The notes: generated from the sequence alone by a model not told the origin. A stretch of DNA of 64,000 bases from BMS3BBIN04 sp964552465 (GCA_964552465.1 CAZKGR010000007.1:62001-126000), one strand, 5' to 3'. Shown: positions 52,905 through 61,439, counted from the stretch's first letter. A program made the numbers and translations.

Positions 52905-52995
52905 TTTGCCCCGATTTGCTCGCAAATCGGGATGGAAACACTCGGGATATTAAGCGGTCGGGTAATCTGCACTTGCAAGTAAGTACGGGCAAACT
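52905..52995. repeat. Palindrome family A, inverted pair
   Basis: Left copy GTTTGCCCCGATTTGC then TCGCAAATCGGGAT; right copy in the other orientation, ending CTTGCAAGTAAGTACGGGC AAAC. Same arrangement as at 3637-3720. With a family F relative (53030-53062) it fills most of the spacer 52774-53178, where I see no gene. Confidence 0.65.
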
Positions 52996-53093
52996 CTTGC
53001 AAAAGCTCCACCAACTGATTCCACCTTTGATTATCCGCGCCGACAGAGCCTGCGCGGGCATCATTCACGTTCCTCAGACATTTTGACACGAAA

Positions 53094-53125
53094 AAGCCCG
53101 ATCCGGCAGGTGCCGGATCGGGCTT
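53094..53125 (-). terminator. Terminator of the lamin-tail protein gene
   Basis: Perfect 15-bp arms AAGCCCGATCCGGCA and TGCCGGATCGGGCTT around GG; the minus strand continues TTTCGTG. Its arms resemble the hairpin at 9986-10015. Confidence 0.88.
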
Positions 53126-53144
53126 CAGTATTAGTTATCTCAAG

Positions 53145-53172
53145 TCTCGAATCTGGTATCTCGAGTCTTGTC
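53145..53172 (-). repeat. 7-bp array before the lamin-tail stop
   Basis: Units TCTCGAA, TCTGGTA, TCTCGAG, TCTTGTC in register between the terminator and the 3' end of the gene. Confidence 0.7.
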
Positions 53173-53178
53173 ACAACT

Positions 53179-55503
53179 TTACTTCATCAACGTGACCTTC
53201 TGAATCTCGTTCAGCTGGCCGGCAACATTCGCCTGGATGAAGTAGATACCGCTGGACAGGCCGGTGCCGTCGAACACGAAGTTGTGCTGACCGGCGTTCA
53301 CCTGGCCGTTGACCAACGTTGCGACCTGCTGGCCGGCGACGTTGAACACGTTCACAGTCAACTCAACCGTTTCCGGCAGGTTGATCTGGACAGTCGTGGT
53401 CGGGTTGAACGGGTTCGGGTAGGCGGTGCCCATCTCGAACGAAGTCGGTAGTTCAACGACCGTAGTTTCTTCGCTTGCGACTAGGGACTCAGAACCACCC
53501 AGCTCACCATTCCATTCACCAGCAATGACGCCCGTTTTGTAGAAGTCGAAGCTGTCGAAGAAGTAATACGGACCTGCGCCAACACCACCGGTGAAGGTAT
53601 AGGTGCCTTCTGGCGCCACACCCGGAACGTCGATTGACAAGCCGGTGTAAGCCGCGTTCATGAATGGGGTCATGGTGAACGCAATGTTGTCCACTGCATA
53701 GGTGTTACCGTTCGGAGCCAGCGCGGTGCTGGTGTATGAGACCGCGTAAGTACCACCGACGTAGCTGACGAGCGTCGCATCATAATAGATGAGACCACCT
53801 GCCGCAGGGACAGTATCGCTCGTAACAGTCAAGGTCACCACAACCGGATCGGTTGCAGCGAACTCAATGTCACTCACATTGCTGGGTTGCAGCTGGCAAG
53901 TGCCGTTGTACGAGTCAATCGTACCACGGACGATGATGTTGTCACCGATAACGAATTGTGTCATGTCCAAACCGACATTCGCATAAATGCGGATTGTGCC
54001 ATCACCCGTACCATCGTTGATGGTGAAGTTGTAATCACCAGCAGCGTTGGGTTCGGAGGTGATTTCACCAGTCAGCTCGCACCATGTGCCTTCATATGGA
54101 ATCTGGGCATCGAACAAGCCGGTGTCGAAGGTGATTGGATCTGGCAGCGGATTGTCGGCGCTGAGTTCGGTCCAGGTGAAGTCGATCAATTCGGTGGTGT
54201 CCCAATACTGGTCGACCTGGCCGATAACATTGATCTCATCCCCACGTTGGAGACCTTCACCGTTCAGGGTGTCAGACGAGTACATCATGATGCCGTAACC
54301 GGAATCATCCTGGATGTACACATCAACGTAATAGTCGTGACAAGTGTCATGACCCTGAGTCACAATACCGGTAACGTTCACAAAAATCCATGGATCCAGA
54401 TACGGAGTAGGATCAGCCTGGATCTCAGCAATTGTTACGGTTAGCGTATCGTTCGGCGGAAGGCCCGGATCCCACTCATTCAGCGCACCCGGAGTACCGA
54501 AGTCGCCGTCGCCGTAGGGAAGGTCAGCTTCCAGCCAGTTGAGGCCGTCATCGTTGTTCAGAGTATTGTCGACGCACTGCATGGACGCACCAGTCGGATC
54601 CGGCCACAGCACACCACCATCGTAGAACACACTGTCAACTACAGCCATTCCTGCGTCGTACAGGAAAACTTCGTCGGCGCTGTTGCTGAGGAAGAAGGTG
54701 CTGTACATGTAATCGACAGTGAGGCCACCGTTGAGCAGAGGATCGTCGTTAATACCGAGGACAGCGTAACCACCAGCCGGGACAATGACTGTTCCAACGA
54801 TCAAATGGCTGTCGGTGTCAGCGTCGCCCAAGGTATAGCCGTCGAGGTCAACATCAAACGCACCTGGATTGTAGAGCTCAACGAATTCACCGTAGGAATC
54901 AGATACGGCCGAAGGATTCTGCATGATCTCGTTGATCACGAGCGCTGGCTGCGGAGCCCATTCGTTTGCAGCACCCGGAGTTCCCAAGTCACCATCACCA
55001 AATGGCAGGTCTGCTACTGCCCAGTTTGCACCGATCAGGTTGTCGAGTGCTGGGTCGATCAACTGCATGGAAGCGCCGTTTGGATCTGGGAATGTTGCCC
55101 CATCATCCCAAAGCACACGATCCATCTCAACCATACCGGCATCCCAAAGGACAATTTCATCGGAACCATTGCTGAGGTAGAAGGTGGCGGGATACATGTA
55201 GTCCACTGGCGTACCACCATTTACAGCCAGGGTATCATTAACGCCAAACACGAAATAGCCACCAGCAGGAACAATTGTGGTACCGCTAACAACAAATGTC
55301 TCGGCTGCGTTGGTGAGGTCCTCGACAGTCCAACCGTCCATGTCGACATCGGTCACGCCGTTGTTGTGCACTTCAAAGTACTCACCGAAGCTATCCCACA
55401 CAGCTGACGGATTCTGCATGATTTCGGTAATGACAATGTCGGCCTGAGCGGCCACGGCGACCATCATGGCCACCATCACAATGAACCACTTTGCACGTCT
55501 CAT
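53179..55503 (-). CDS. Secreted lamin-tail-domain/OB-fold protein with T9SS sorting domain
   Basis: Protein of 774 residues. Signal peptide 1-21 (AQA); two lamin-tail domains (about 22-165 and 185-340), each starting (V/L)VI(T/N)EIMQNPSAV and containing GEYFEVHNNG or GEFVELYNPG; two OB-fold-like parts (about 350-560; VTGIVTQGHD, IYANVGLDM); an Ig-like region; and a sorting domain from AYPNPFNPTT to IQKVTLMK. Lamin-tail plus OB folds occur in large secreted nucleases, but no nuclease domain is present here, so it may bind nucleic acid or act as a scaffold. Its long AT-rich upstream region suggests strong expression. Confidence 0.85.
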   Translation of the reverse strand: MRRAKWFIVMVAMMVAVAAQADIVITEIMQNPSAVWDSFGEYFEVHNNGVTDVDMDGWTVEDLTNAAETFVVSGTTIVPAGGYFVFGVNDTLAVNGGTPVDYMYPATFYLSNGSDEIVLWDAGMVEMDRVLWDDGATFPDPNGASMQLIDPALDNLIGANWAVADLPFGDGDLGTPGAANEWAPQPALVINEIMQNPSAVSDSYGEFVELYNPGAFDVDLDGYTLGDADTDSHLIVGTVIVPAGGYAVLGINDDPLLNGGLTVDYMYSTFFLSNSADEVFLYDAGMAVVDSVFYDGGVLWPDPTGASMQCVDNTLNNDDGLNWLEADLPYGDGDFGTPGALNEWDPGLPPNDTLTVTIAEIQADPTPYLDPWIFVNVTGIVTQGHDTCHDYYVDVYIQDDSGYGIMMYSSDTLNGEGLQRGDEINVIGQVDQYWDTTELIDFTWTELSADNPLPDPITFDTGLFDAQIPYEGTWCELTGEITSEPNAAGDYNFTINDGTGDGTIRIYANVGLDMTQFVIGDNIIVRGTIDSYNGTCQLQPSNVSDIEFAATDPVVVTLTVTSDTVPAAGGLIYYDATLVSYVGGTYAVSYTSTALAPNGNTYAVDNIAFTMTPFMNAAYTGLSIDVPGVAPEGTYTFTGGVGAGPYYFFDSFDFYKTGVIAGEWNGELGGSESLVASEETTVVELPTSFEMGTAYPNPFNPTTTVQINLPETVELTVNVFNVAGQQVATLVNGQVNAGQHNFVFDGTGLSSGIYFIQANVAGQLNEIQKVTLMK

Positions 55504-55674
55504 GCTGCTATCCTCCTGTTGAACGTATGGATCTCTTATGTCATGAATGTGAGCGTCTGGGCAAGCGAGAGATCATATCCCCTATGGATCTCCTATGGGG
55601 GCGATAAGATACTTCTTATTATTAGGGTTTGGCTTGCTCAAGTTCAAATTACATGTATCTCATTGCTGGTCAGT

Positions 55675-55699
55675 TAACACTTTAATATATAAGGTGTTA
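55675..55699. promoter_or_regulatory. AT-rich imperfect palindrome upstream of the lamin-tail gene
   Basis: Arms TAACAC and GTGTTA around 13 A/T-rich bases, 172 bp before the start codon. The stretch 55504-55831 has no gene; it is clearly richer in A/T than the surroundings and also holds two direct copies of CCTATGG (around 55580-55596). Operator function is a guess. Confidence 0.3.
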
Positions 55700-55767
55700 C
55701 GAGCTAATAATTGTTAAAGGAGAGTAGAATAATAGATTATGATTATTTTCGGAAATCCATAAAAAAC

Positions 55768-55801
55768 GGGGACTTCGCACTCAAGCTTGTGCGACGTCCC
55801 C
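55768..55801 (-). terminator. Terminator of the Fe-S/NarI-like operon
   Basis: GGGGAC-TTCGCAC pairs with GTGCGAC-GTCCCC with one mismatch; the minus strand ends in GTTTTTTATGG. It lies 31 bp past the operon's last stop. Confidence 0.85.
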
Positions 55802-55831
55802 TTATAAGAATAGAAACCAACCTCCTGGAGA

Positions 55832-57463
55832 CTACATCATGTCCCAGTCCAGCAGGGGTTCTGCAGTATCTGGCATAGCGTTGACAACTAATTCGACCAA
55901 CCCACCGTAATACAGGCCGGATTTTTCTTTAGCACCGTAGAAGTCAATCATGTCACGGAGTGCGCCTTTGCAGTTCGAGCATGGAGCACAGACGTACTTC
56001 CTGGTTTCGTCGGTAGTCATGTCTTCGTCGCCAAAAGCATTCAGAACTTGAGCGAACTTTTTCCTGGCAGACATGAGGTTCCGCCACTCGCTGAAGTTGT
56101 TGCCGCTCATGATCGCGAAACCTGATCCGCCACCGCAGCAGTAGTTGTGGACGCCGTGCGGAGTCATCTCACGGAACTTGGGCGCGATCGAGCGCAGGAC
56201 TTCGCGTTGCGGTTCGACGATGCCAAGGTTGCGCACTGTGTTGCACGGATCGTGCAGTGTAACTGCGAAGTCGTTACGTGATGGATCGAGCTTTAGCTTC
56301 CCCCTCTTGACGATGTCGGCAAGCAATGTCAGCAAGCTTTCACGTGGTGCGAGGTCAATGCCGACACGGTCGGCGATGGTCGCGAGGGCTTTATGCTCAT
56401 GCCCGCATTCGCCCATCACGATCTTCTTCACGCCGAGGTCCTTGGCGATTTGGAAGTGGCGTGTTGCGATGCGTGCGAGTTGTACGTCATCATAAAACAG
56501 GCCATAGTTTACGCCATCATAGCCTGCAATCTCGCTGGACATGGTCCAGTTGATCCCGGCCTTGTTGAGGATAACTGCTGTGCAACCGTGGTTTTCCGGC
56601 CACGCCAGGAACTCACCTGCGTTTTCGAGGAGCAGAATATCCGCACCTTCAATATCCCACGGCGTAACGACATCCCAACCAACACGTTCAGACATGTCTT
56701 CGTCGATGAACTCGATGTTGTCTTTAACGACAACCGAGTTCATACCGGTTGATGAGCCCACAGTCATCTGTTGGACGGTCCCTTTTTCGTGCAGCTCTTT
56801 GGGTGCCCATCCGAGTTCCTGGCTGAACAGTTTGCGCAAGTCGTGGGTGATAAGACCGTTATCGACACCAATGGGGCAGCTTTGTGCGCAGCGGCGGCAG
56901 AGTGTACATCTATAGGATAGTTCGTAGAGGCGTGCTATGAGCGTGTAGTTCAGATCAATGTCATTGTTCTGAAACTTCTTGACCCATTTGTTTCCCGGTC
57001 TGACATACTGGTGATACAGACGTCTCAACACTTCGGCGCGGTAGGTCGGACGGTAGAGCTCGTTCCACCCACTGGCTTCATATATGGGGCAATTCTCGAC
57101 GCAGCTTTGGCAGCGTGCGCAGTGTTCCATTGACAGTGTCAGCGGTTGGAGAAAGGTCCAGTTGTTTTCCTTGCTGAACAGCTTGTGTAAGCCGGAGAGG
57201 AATCGCTCGACGATTTCAGCCTCTTCTTCCGGTGTTTCAGGTTGCGGTGCACCAGAAGCGATGACGCCGTCCAAGCTGGCGGAGGATGGATAGGTTTCTT
57301 TTGCGCTATCCTTCAACTCGGGGATAACCGGTCTGAATTCATCGGTGTCATATGGTGCAGGAAGCGGCATCAAGTCCTTTGGATCGACTTTAGCAAGCCT
57401 GTCGGCTCCATTGGCCATGTCTTTGACCGAATGTGGTTGAACACCACAGAATTGGCACGGCAT
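55832..57463 (-). CDS. Hdr/GlpC-type iron-sulfur protein (CCG domains, two 4Fe-4S sites)
   Basis: Protein of 543 residues. Two ferredoxin-type clusters: CARCQSCVENCP (about 114-125) and CTLCRRCAQSCP (about 189-200). The C-terminal half has cysteine-rich CCG regions (ECGHE; HDPCN ... YCCGGGSGF; CAPCSNCKGAL), as in HdrD, DsrK and TmcB. It is the cytoplasmic catalytic or electron-relay subunit of a membrane complex; the NarI-like gene directly upstream is its partner. The N-terminus has an extra Cys pair (MPCQFC). The first CCG copy looks incomplete, which occurs in several members. The reaction (disulfide, quinone or sulfur intermediate) is not determinable. Confidence 0.88.
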   Translation of the reverse strand: MPCQFCGVQPHSVKDMANGADRLAKVDPKDLMPLPAPYDTDEFRPVIPELKDSAKETYPSSASLDGVIASGAPQPETPEEEAEIVERFLSGLHKLFSKENNWTFLQPLTLSMEHCARCQSCVENCPIYEASGWNELYRPTYRAEVLRRLYHQYVRPGNKWVKKFQNNDIDLNYTLIARLYELSYRCTLCRRCAQSCPIGVDNGLITHDLRKLFSQELGWAPKELHEKGTVQQMTVGSSTGMNSVVVKDNIEFIDEDMSERVGWDVVTPWDIEGADILLLENAGEFLAWPENHGCTAVILNKAGINWTMSSEIAGYDGVNYGLFYDDVQLARIATRHFQIAKDLGVKKIVMGECGHEHKALATIADRVGIDLAPRESLLTLLADIVKRGKLKLDPSRNDFAVTLHDPCNTVRNLGIVEPQREVLRSIAPKFREMTPHGVHNYCCGGGSGFAIMSGNNFSEWRNLMSARKKFAQVLNAFGDEDMTTDETRKYVCAPCSNCKGALRDMIDFYGAKEKSGLYYGGLVELVVNAMPDTAEPLLDWDMM

Positions 57464-57465
57464 GA

Positions 57466-58386
57466 TTACGCCTCCTTCTCGATTTTCACTTCACCAGTTC
57501 CGGAGACGAGGTCCACCCAGGTTTTTTTTCCATCAGCACCGATATGCGGTGCTGCCCAAGTCACGGGCTGGGTGACATTTTTAACGATGCTCTTTTCCAG
57601 TTTGCCGCCCGGAAGGTTTGGCTCATCAGACCAGCGCACGCTGTGATACGTGAAATACTTGGTGAAGAAGTGCGTCATGTGAGTGAATGGCAGGTAGACG
57701 AAGAAGAGTAACACGACAGCGATGTGAACGATACCAATTATTGGCAGGGCAGGTATCGCTCTGAGCGTGAAAATCCCGGCGTATATAGCACTTACATCGG
57801 CAACGAACGCTGACTCGAGTACTGCCCAGAGCACGGTTGTCAGATAGATCGCGCCGAGATGCACGAGATTGAAATAATGGCTGGGTGTGGCGTATTTGCT
57901 GAGTCCGGGGTCTGATGCACGTTTCACCAACATCAGTATCGCGCCGACTGTACCAAGTGCTCCGCCGACGACGGCGATAGCTCGGATGGCGTGAGTCAGG
58001 ATCAGGCCGAATCCAGCGTCGGGGGAAACGCCGCTAATCAGCATGATACTCAGGACAATCGCCAGGGCCATGTTGCCGATCAGCATGTATAGTCCAAAGT
58101 GCAGCGCGAATGAGGGGAACCACAGGCTGCGATTGTGTTCCCAGACGCCTTTCAGCAGCAGGATTTCCGGGATCATGATGGCAAGCTCACCGAAATGATT
58201 TTTGTCTAGCGAATGTTCCCACCAATCCACGGTTTCGAACATGGATTTGCCGGGACGTTCGTGTGGTACGGGTTGCAGTTCCCACCGCAAATGCATCGGT
58301 GCACGTGCAATCCTCACCGCACGCGCTACGCATGCGACGAGAAATATCAGCACCGACAAATAGACTAGAGCGTGCAAAGCACTCAT
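57466..58386 (-). CDS. NarI/TmcC/DsrM-type membrane subunit
   Basis: Protein of 306 residues with five to six membrane helices (about 4-22, 68-92, 100-122, 135-158, 180-205, 220-245). His residues in the helices (FALHFGLYM, LTHAIRAIA, YFNLVHLGA) are candidates for haem b ligands as in nitrate reductase gamma. It would exchange electrons between the quinone pool and the Fe-S subunit 2 bp downstream. The ATG overlaps the stop of the regulator gene (ATGA). Confidence 0.85.
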   Translation of the reverse strand: MSALHALVYLSVLIFLVACVARAVRIARAPMHLRWELQPVPHERPGKSMFETVDWWEHSLDKNHFGELAIMIPEILLLKGVWEHNRSLWFPSFALHFGLYMLIGNMALAIVLSIMLISGVSPDAGFGLILTHAIRAIAVVGGALGTVGAILMLVKRASDPGLSKYATPSHYFNLVHLGAIYLTTVLWAVLESAFVADVSAIYAGIFTLRAIPALPIIGIVHIAVVLLFFVYLPFTHMTHFFTKYFTYHSVRWSDEPNLPGGKLEKSIVKNVTQPVTWAAPHIGADGKKTWVDLVSGTGEVKIEKEA

Positions 58387-58966
58387 TTCACATCATCCCC
58401 CAACGAATCTTTGTTTGCTTTCTCACGTTTCTTGTTAAGCAGTTCTCTGCAAAGCTTGGCAGATATCGGCGTGTCTGGCTTCCCACCCATAAGATCATAG
58501 ACCAGGCTTTTCAGGTCTTCCGTACAAACTGCTGCTGTGCGGTATACTTCACATTTCCGGCAGGCTTCATCGCTACAGCATCCGTTCCGGTTCTGAACCA
58601 TCCAGCACGGTTCATGCCGTTCTTCCACAAAAACGCCACAGGTATTGCGTTCCTCGGACGCACAACCCCTGAATTCCCAGCACGGCAGCAGCGCCCACAG
58701 GTGGCGAATGCCTTGCATGGTCAGACCCTTGACTTTTATCAGCTGCTGAATCATTCGCACACGGTCCAGATCTTCGGGGGAGAGCATGCGGCAACCGCCA
58801 CGTGTGCGCGCATAATGGATCAGTCCCGCGGCTTCGTATTTCCGCAGTGTGGAGTCGGATAACCCGGTAATGCTGCTGCTTCGCCGATGGTGATGATCGG
58901 GTCGAGCTGGTTGTCTGGTGTAACGGCCAGCGTTGTCCGGTTACTCTCGAAGTCGTGTGCGTTCAT
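58383..58966 (-). pseudogene. MerR-family regulator fused to a two-CW cysteine-rich domain, with one frameshift
   Basis: The N-terminus starts at ATG 58966 (MNAHDFESN) and reads ITIGEAA in frame, then the MerR helix-turn-helix continues in the next frame: SITGLSDSTLRKYEAAGLIH followed by RGGCRMLSPEDLDRVRMI. The switch lies in the triplet run GCAGCAGCA at about 58872-58880 and equals loss of one base. The C-terminal part has nine or ten Cys (CWEFRGC, PCWMV, CCSDEACRKC), the pattern of the two-CW domain, which may bind metal or Fe-S. Intact length would be 194 residues. It overlaps the NarI-like gene by 4 bases and probably controls this operon. Alternatives are an assembly error, a natural mutation, or translational slippage. 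An intact frame begins at ATG 58787. Confidence 0.75.
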
Positions 58967-59115
58967 GCAATTTGTATCATTGTTTCTCGTGCGAACAAGT
59001 CGTTATGCGAATAATATCACAAGAGCTTCACCGTCACGCTTACTTGGGATGCAAGGTACAAGGCTTGGAGTTGAGAATCAAGGGTCGGCGAACAGTAGCT
59101 CGTTAAATAATCTAA

Positions 59116-59133
59116 TGTTAGGATGGTCTAACA
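59116..59133. promoter_or_regulatory. Inverted repeat TGTTAG-N6-CTAACA
   Basis: Perfect 6-bp arms in the divergent spacer between the MerR-type regulator and the T9SS cargo gene, 150 bp from each start. Same layout as 9014-9031. The spacer 58967-59282 holds no other gene. Confidence 0.4.
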
Positions 59134-59282
59134 AGACGCTCTGCGGAACCAGGCGTTGCATGCCAGGAGAAGTTCTTCGTCAATTTGCTTGTCATCAACC
59201 GATTTGCTTTCTAGGTTAATAGTAGGGGATCTCATGATATTGAGTGTTGTTGGTGACAAGACGGTTGTCGATGGGGGGACGA

Positions 59283-61232
59283 ATGAAAGCACTCGCACGG
59301 TTGGTTTTGATTGCTGGCTTCGTGGTATGTGGATTCATATCCGTGTCAGCCCAGCAGCTGGGTGACACGTTGCATGTGGCGACGACCTGGGTCGATCAGC
59401 AGCATGAGGCGTCGTTCGGAAGGATGATTGGGATAGACGAGCCCTCTGAGAACAATTGGCAGGAAGCGTGGGTGACTTGGACAGTCCGGGAATCTCAACA
59501 AGGTACGTCGCGAGCTGATCACCGGATTATCGACCTGCATGATGGAATTCCTCAAGGTGAACCTCATTACGAGGACGGAATCCTTTTTGGTCCTTGGTCT
59601 GTTGCTCCAACCCTGGCTGTTTGCCCAACCTTTGGGCCCGCGATTGCTTATGTCAATAACAGAGATGAGATCATTCCCGAGGAGTATCACTCATCGATTG
59701 CAACAGTAAACCCGTTCTTCGAGCTGGATATATTTCACACATATGATTATCCAGAAGCGATTATTGGTTGCGATGCACCACGTATCTCAGGAATGCTCTA
59801 TGAAGATCACTATTATCTCCACAGCCTTCTGTATTCTGAACGTCCCTCAGCGAGAGAACTTTTTTATCATCGGGGTGAAGTGAATCCTATATCGCTCGTA
59901 GTCACCAACGCCACTCCCGACTCGGCTAGACTTCTTGTTACAGCTCAGGCAACAAACTTCAGCGGTGTGATTGCAACCTCTTTCGACGGCAGCCGTGTGG
60001 CTATAGCTCAAACCGTTGGTCGTTACAACACGCTGGGTGAGGGCGCGGAAGACCGTCTCGACAACAACGACATCTACATCTGGGAGAGCGAGGACGGTGG
60101 CGACACGTGGGATTTGGGTCTTGAGAACGCGCTCAACCTGACTAATTTCATCGCACCGAATCCGGACGCTTTGCCGGACACGACACTTGCCAATCAGGAT
60201 ACAATGCGTGTCTATGGCGATCTGGATATGATGTACGATTATTACGACCGCTTGCACGTCGCCTTCACTGTCATCAACTATTACCATTTCGAGGATAGCA
60301 CTACTCAAAGTAGTCGTCTCTACTACTGGAACAATGAAGACCAGTACTTTATCATGCTCGCCGACGGAAATTTTGAAACGGGCGCATCAACACCGCACAT
60401 GGAACCTGTGAATTGCAACCCAAACCTGTACTACGAACTGGATACTGACGTGATTTGGTGCTCGTGGGTGCAATACGGCGATCCGGAAGACTACGACGGT
60501 ATGGGTGATCCCATTGACGCTTCCGATGATGGATACAAAGCAAGCGATATCTATGTCAGTGCATCCCATAATCGGGTTCGTTGGGCATACGGTGTGAACA
60601 TCACCAACACGCGCAATGAGGGTACGCTGCTGGCACCCTATGAGACTGAGAGCGAACGAGAGATGTCGCTGTCATTGCCCGATGATGGCGATTACCTGCA
60701 TTTCTTCTATACGGTTGATTACGATCCTGGGATCAGTGTTCCAGCTAGCGATCTTTATCATACACCGATCGAACCGCAAGGTGAACCTACTGAAAACATC
60801 ATGGTCTATCACTGGGTAGAGAAGCAGGACATTCTTGATCAATTCGACTACTGGGAATATCCACCTTATGTGATCGGGCCGGACAATTACCCGCTGCACA
60901 TCGACAGCACCGGATTCTTCGAGGTCGGGGTGGATGAAGACTCAGGGCTGGATCTTGTCATACCTGGTGAGTTTGAGCTGAAGGCGATCTATCCAAATCC
61001 GTTCAACGCAACCGCGCGAATTGAGTTCAGCCTACCCGCGCCAGACTACGCGAGTGTGACGATTGTGGATGTACTCGGACGTGAAGTCGCGCGATTGGCT
61101 GACAGACGATTTACCCCCGGATCACACACTCTGACCTTTGACGGGTCCGACTTCGCCAGTAGTGTGTATTTCGTGCGTACACGGACACAGAATCATGGAG
61201 TGCAGGTACGGAAGGTTGTGTTGATGAAATAA
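59283..61232 (+). CDS. Secreted protein of unknown fold with T9SS sorting domain
   Basis: Protein of 649 residues. Signal peptide 1-23 (MKALARLVLIAGFVVCGFISVSA). The middle part is beta-rich with repeated Asp/Trp/Tyr-rich strands (SEDGGDTWDLGLENA, RLYYWNNEDQYF) that recall sialidase/BNR-type propeller blades (SxDGGxTW appears once). A sorting domain runs from AIYPNPFNATARIE to VRKVVLMK. Role unknown; a surface or extracellular protein. The start at 59283 follows GGGGGG and exposes the signal peptide. Confidence 0.78.
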   Translation: MKALARLVLIAGFVVCGFISVSAQQLGDTLHVATTWVDQQHEASFGRMIGIDEPSENNWQEAWVTWTVRESQQGTSRADHRIIDLHDGIPQGEPHYEDGILFGPWSVAPTLAVCPTFGPAIAYVNNRDEIIPEEYHSSIATVNPFFELDIFHTYDYPEAIIGCDAPRISGMLYEDHYYLHSLLYSERPSARELFYHRGEVNPISLVVTNATPDSARLLVTAQATNFSGVIATSFDGSRVAIAQTVGRYNTLGEGAEDRLDNNDIYIWESEDGGDTWDLGLENALNLTNFIAPNPDALPDTTLANQDTMRVYGDLDMMYDYYDRLHVAFTVINYYHFEDSTTQSSRLYYWNNEDQYFIMLADGNFETGASTPHMEPVNCNPNLYYELDTDVIWCSWVQYGDPEDYDGMGDPIDASDDGYKASDIYVSASHNRVRWAYGVNITNTRNEGTLLAPYETESEREMSLSLPDDGDYLHFFYTVDYDPGISVPASDLYHTPIEPQGEPTENIMVYHWVEKQDILDQFDYWEYPPYVIGPDNYPLHIDSTGFFEVGVDEDSGLDLVIPGEFELKAIYPNPFNATARIEFSLPAPDYASVTIVDVLGREVARLADRRFTPGSHTLTFDGSDFASSVYFVRTRTQNHGVQVRKVVLMK

Positions 61233-61234
61233 AA

Positions 61235-61276
61235 CTCAGTCCTGAGTCTTGAGACCTGAGTCCTGAGAAAAGAACT
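61235..61276 (+). repeat. 7-bp array after the T9SS cargo stop
   Basis: Units CTCAGTC, CTGAGTC, TTGAGAC, CTGAGTC, CTGAGAA, AAGAACT, starting three bases after the stop. Confidence 0.8.
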
Positions 61277-61277
61277 C

Positions 61278-61303
61278 TTACCACGGACTTCAGTCCGTGG
61301 TAA
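61278..61303. repeat. Palindrome family C, perfect copy
   Basis: Perfect 12-bp arms TTACCACGGACT and AGTCCGTGGTAA around TC. Confidence 0.85.
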
Positions 61304-61313
61304 AAAGTACTGG

Positions 61314-61338
61314 TAGCCCGGCACTCCCTAGTGCCGGG
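61314..61338. repeat. Palindrome family B
   Basis: GTAG-type opening, arms CCCGGCACT and AGTGCCGGG around CCCT. Confidence 0.8.
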
Positions 61339-61347
61339 TCATTCTCT

Positions 61348-61369
61348 GTCGCGGACGACTGTCCGCGAC
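61348..61369. repeat. Palindrome, arms GTCGCGGAC / GTCCGCGAC
   Basis: Perfect 9-bp arms around GACT. I saw no second copy in this window. Confidence 0.75.
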
Positions 61370-61378
61370 AACAGAGGT

Positions 61379-61407
61379 CCCGGCAATTTTCTGGGTTGCC
61401 GGGCTAC
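61379..61407. repeat. Palindrome family B (reverse orientation)
   Basis: Arms CCCGGCAA and TTGCCGGG around nine bases, closing with CTAC. Arms equal those at 21637-21658. Confidence 0.8.
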
Positions 61408-61411
61408 ATTC

Positions 61412-61439
61412 CTCACACCTCACACCTCACACCTCACAC
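61412..61439 (-). repeat. 7-bp array (CTCACAC)x4
   Basis: Four exact copies that end at the stop codon of the tricorn-type protease gene. Confidence 0.9.
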
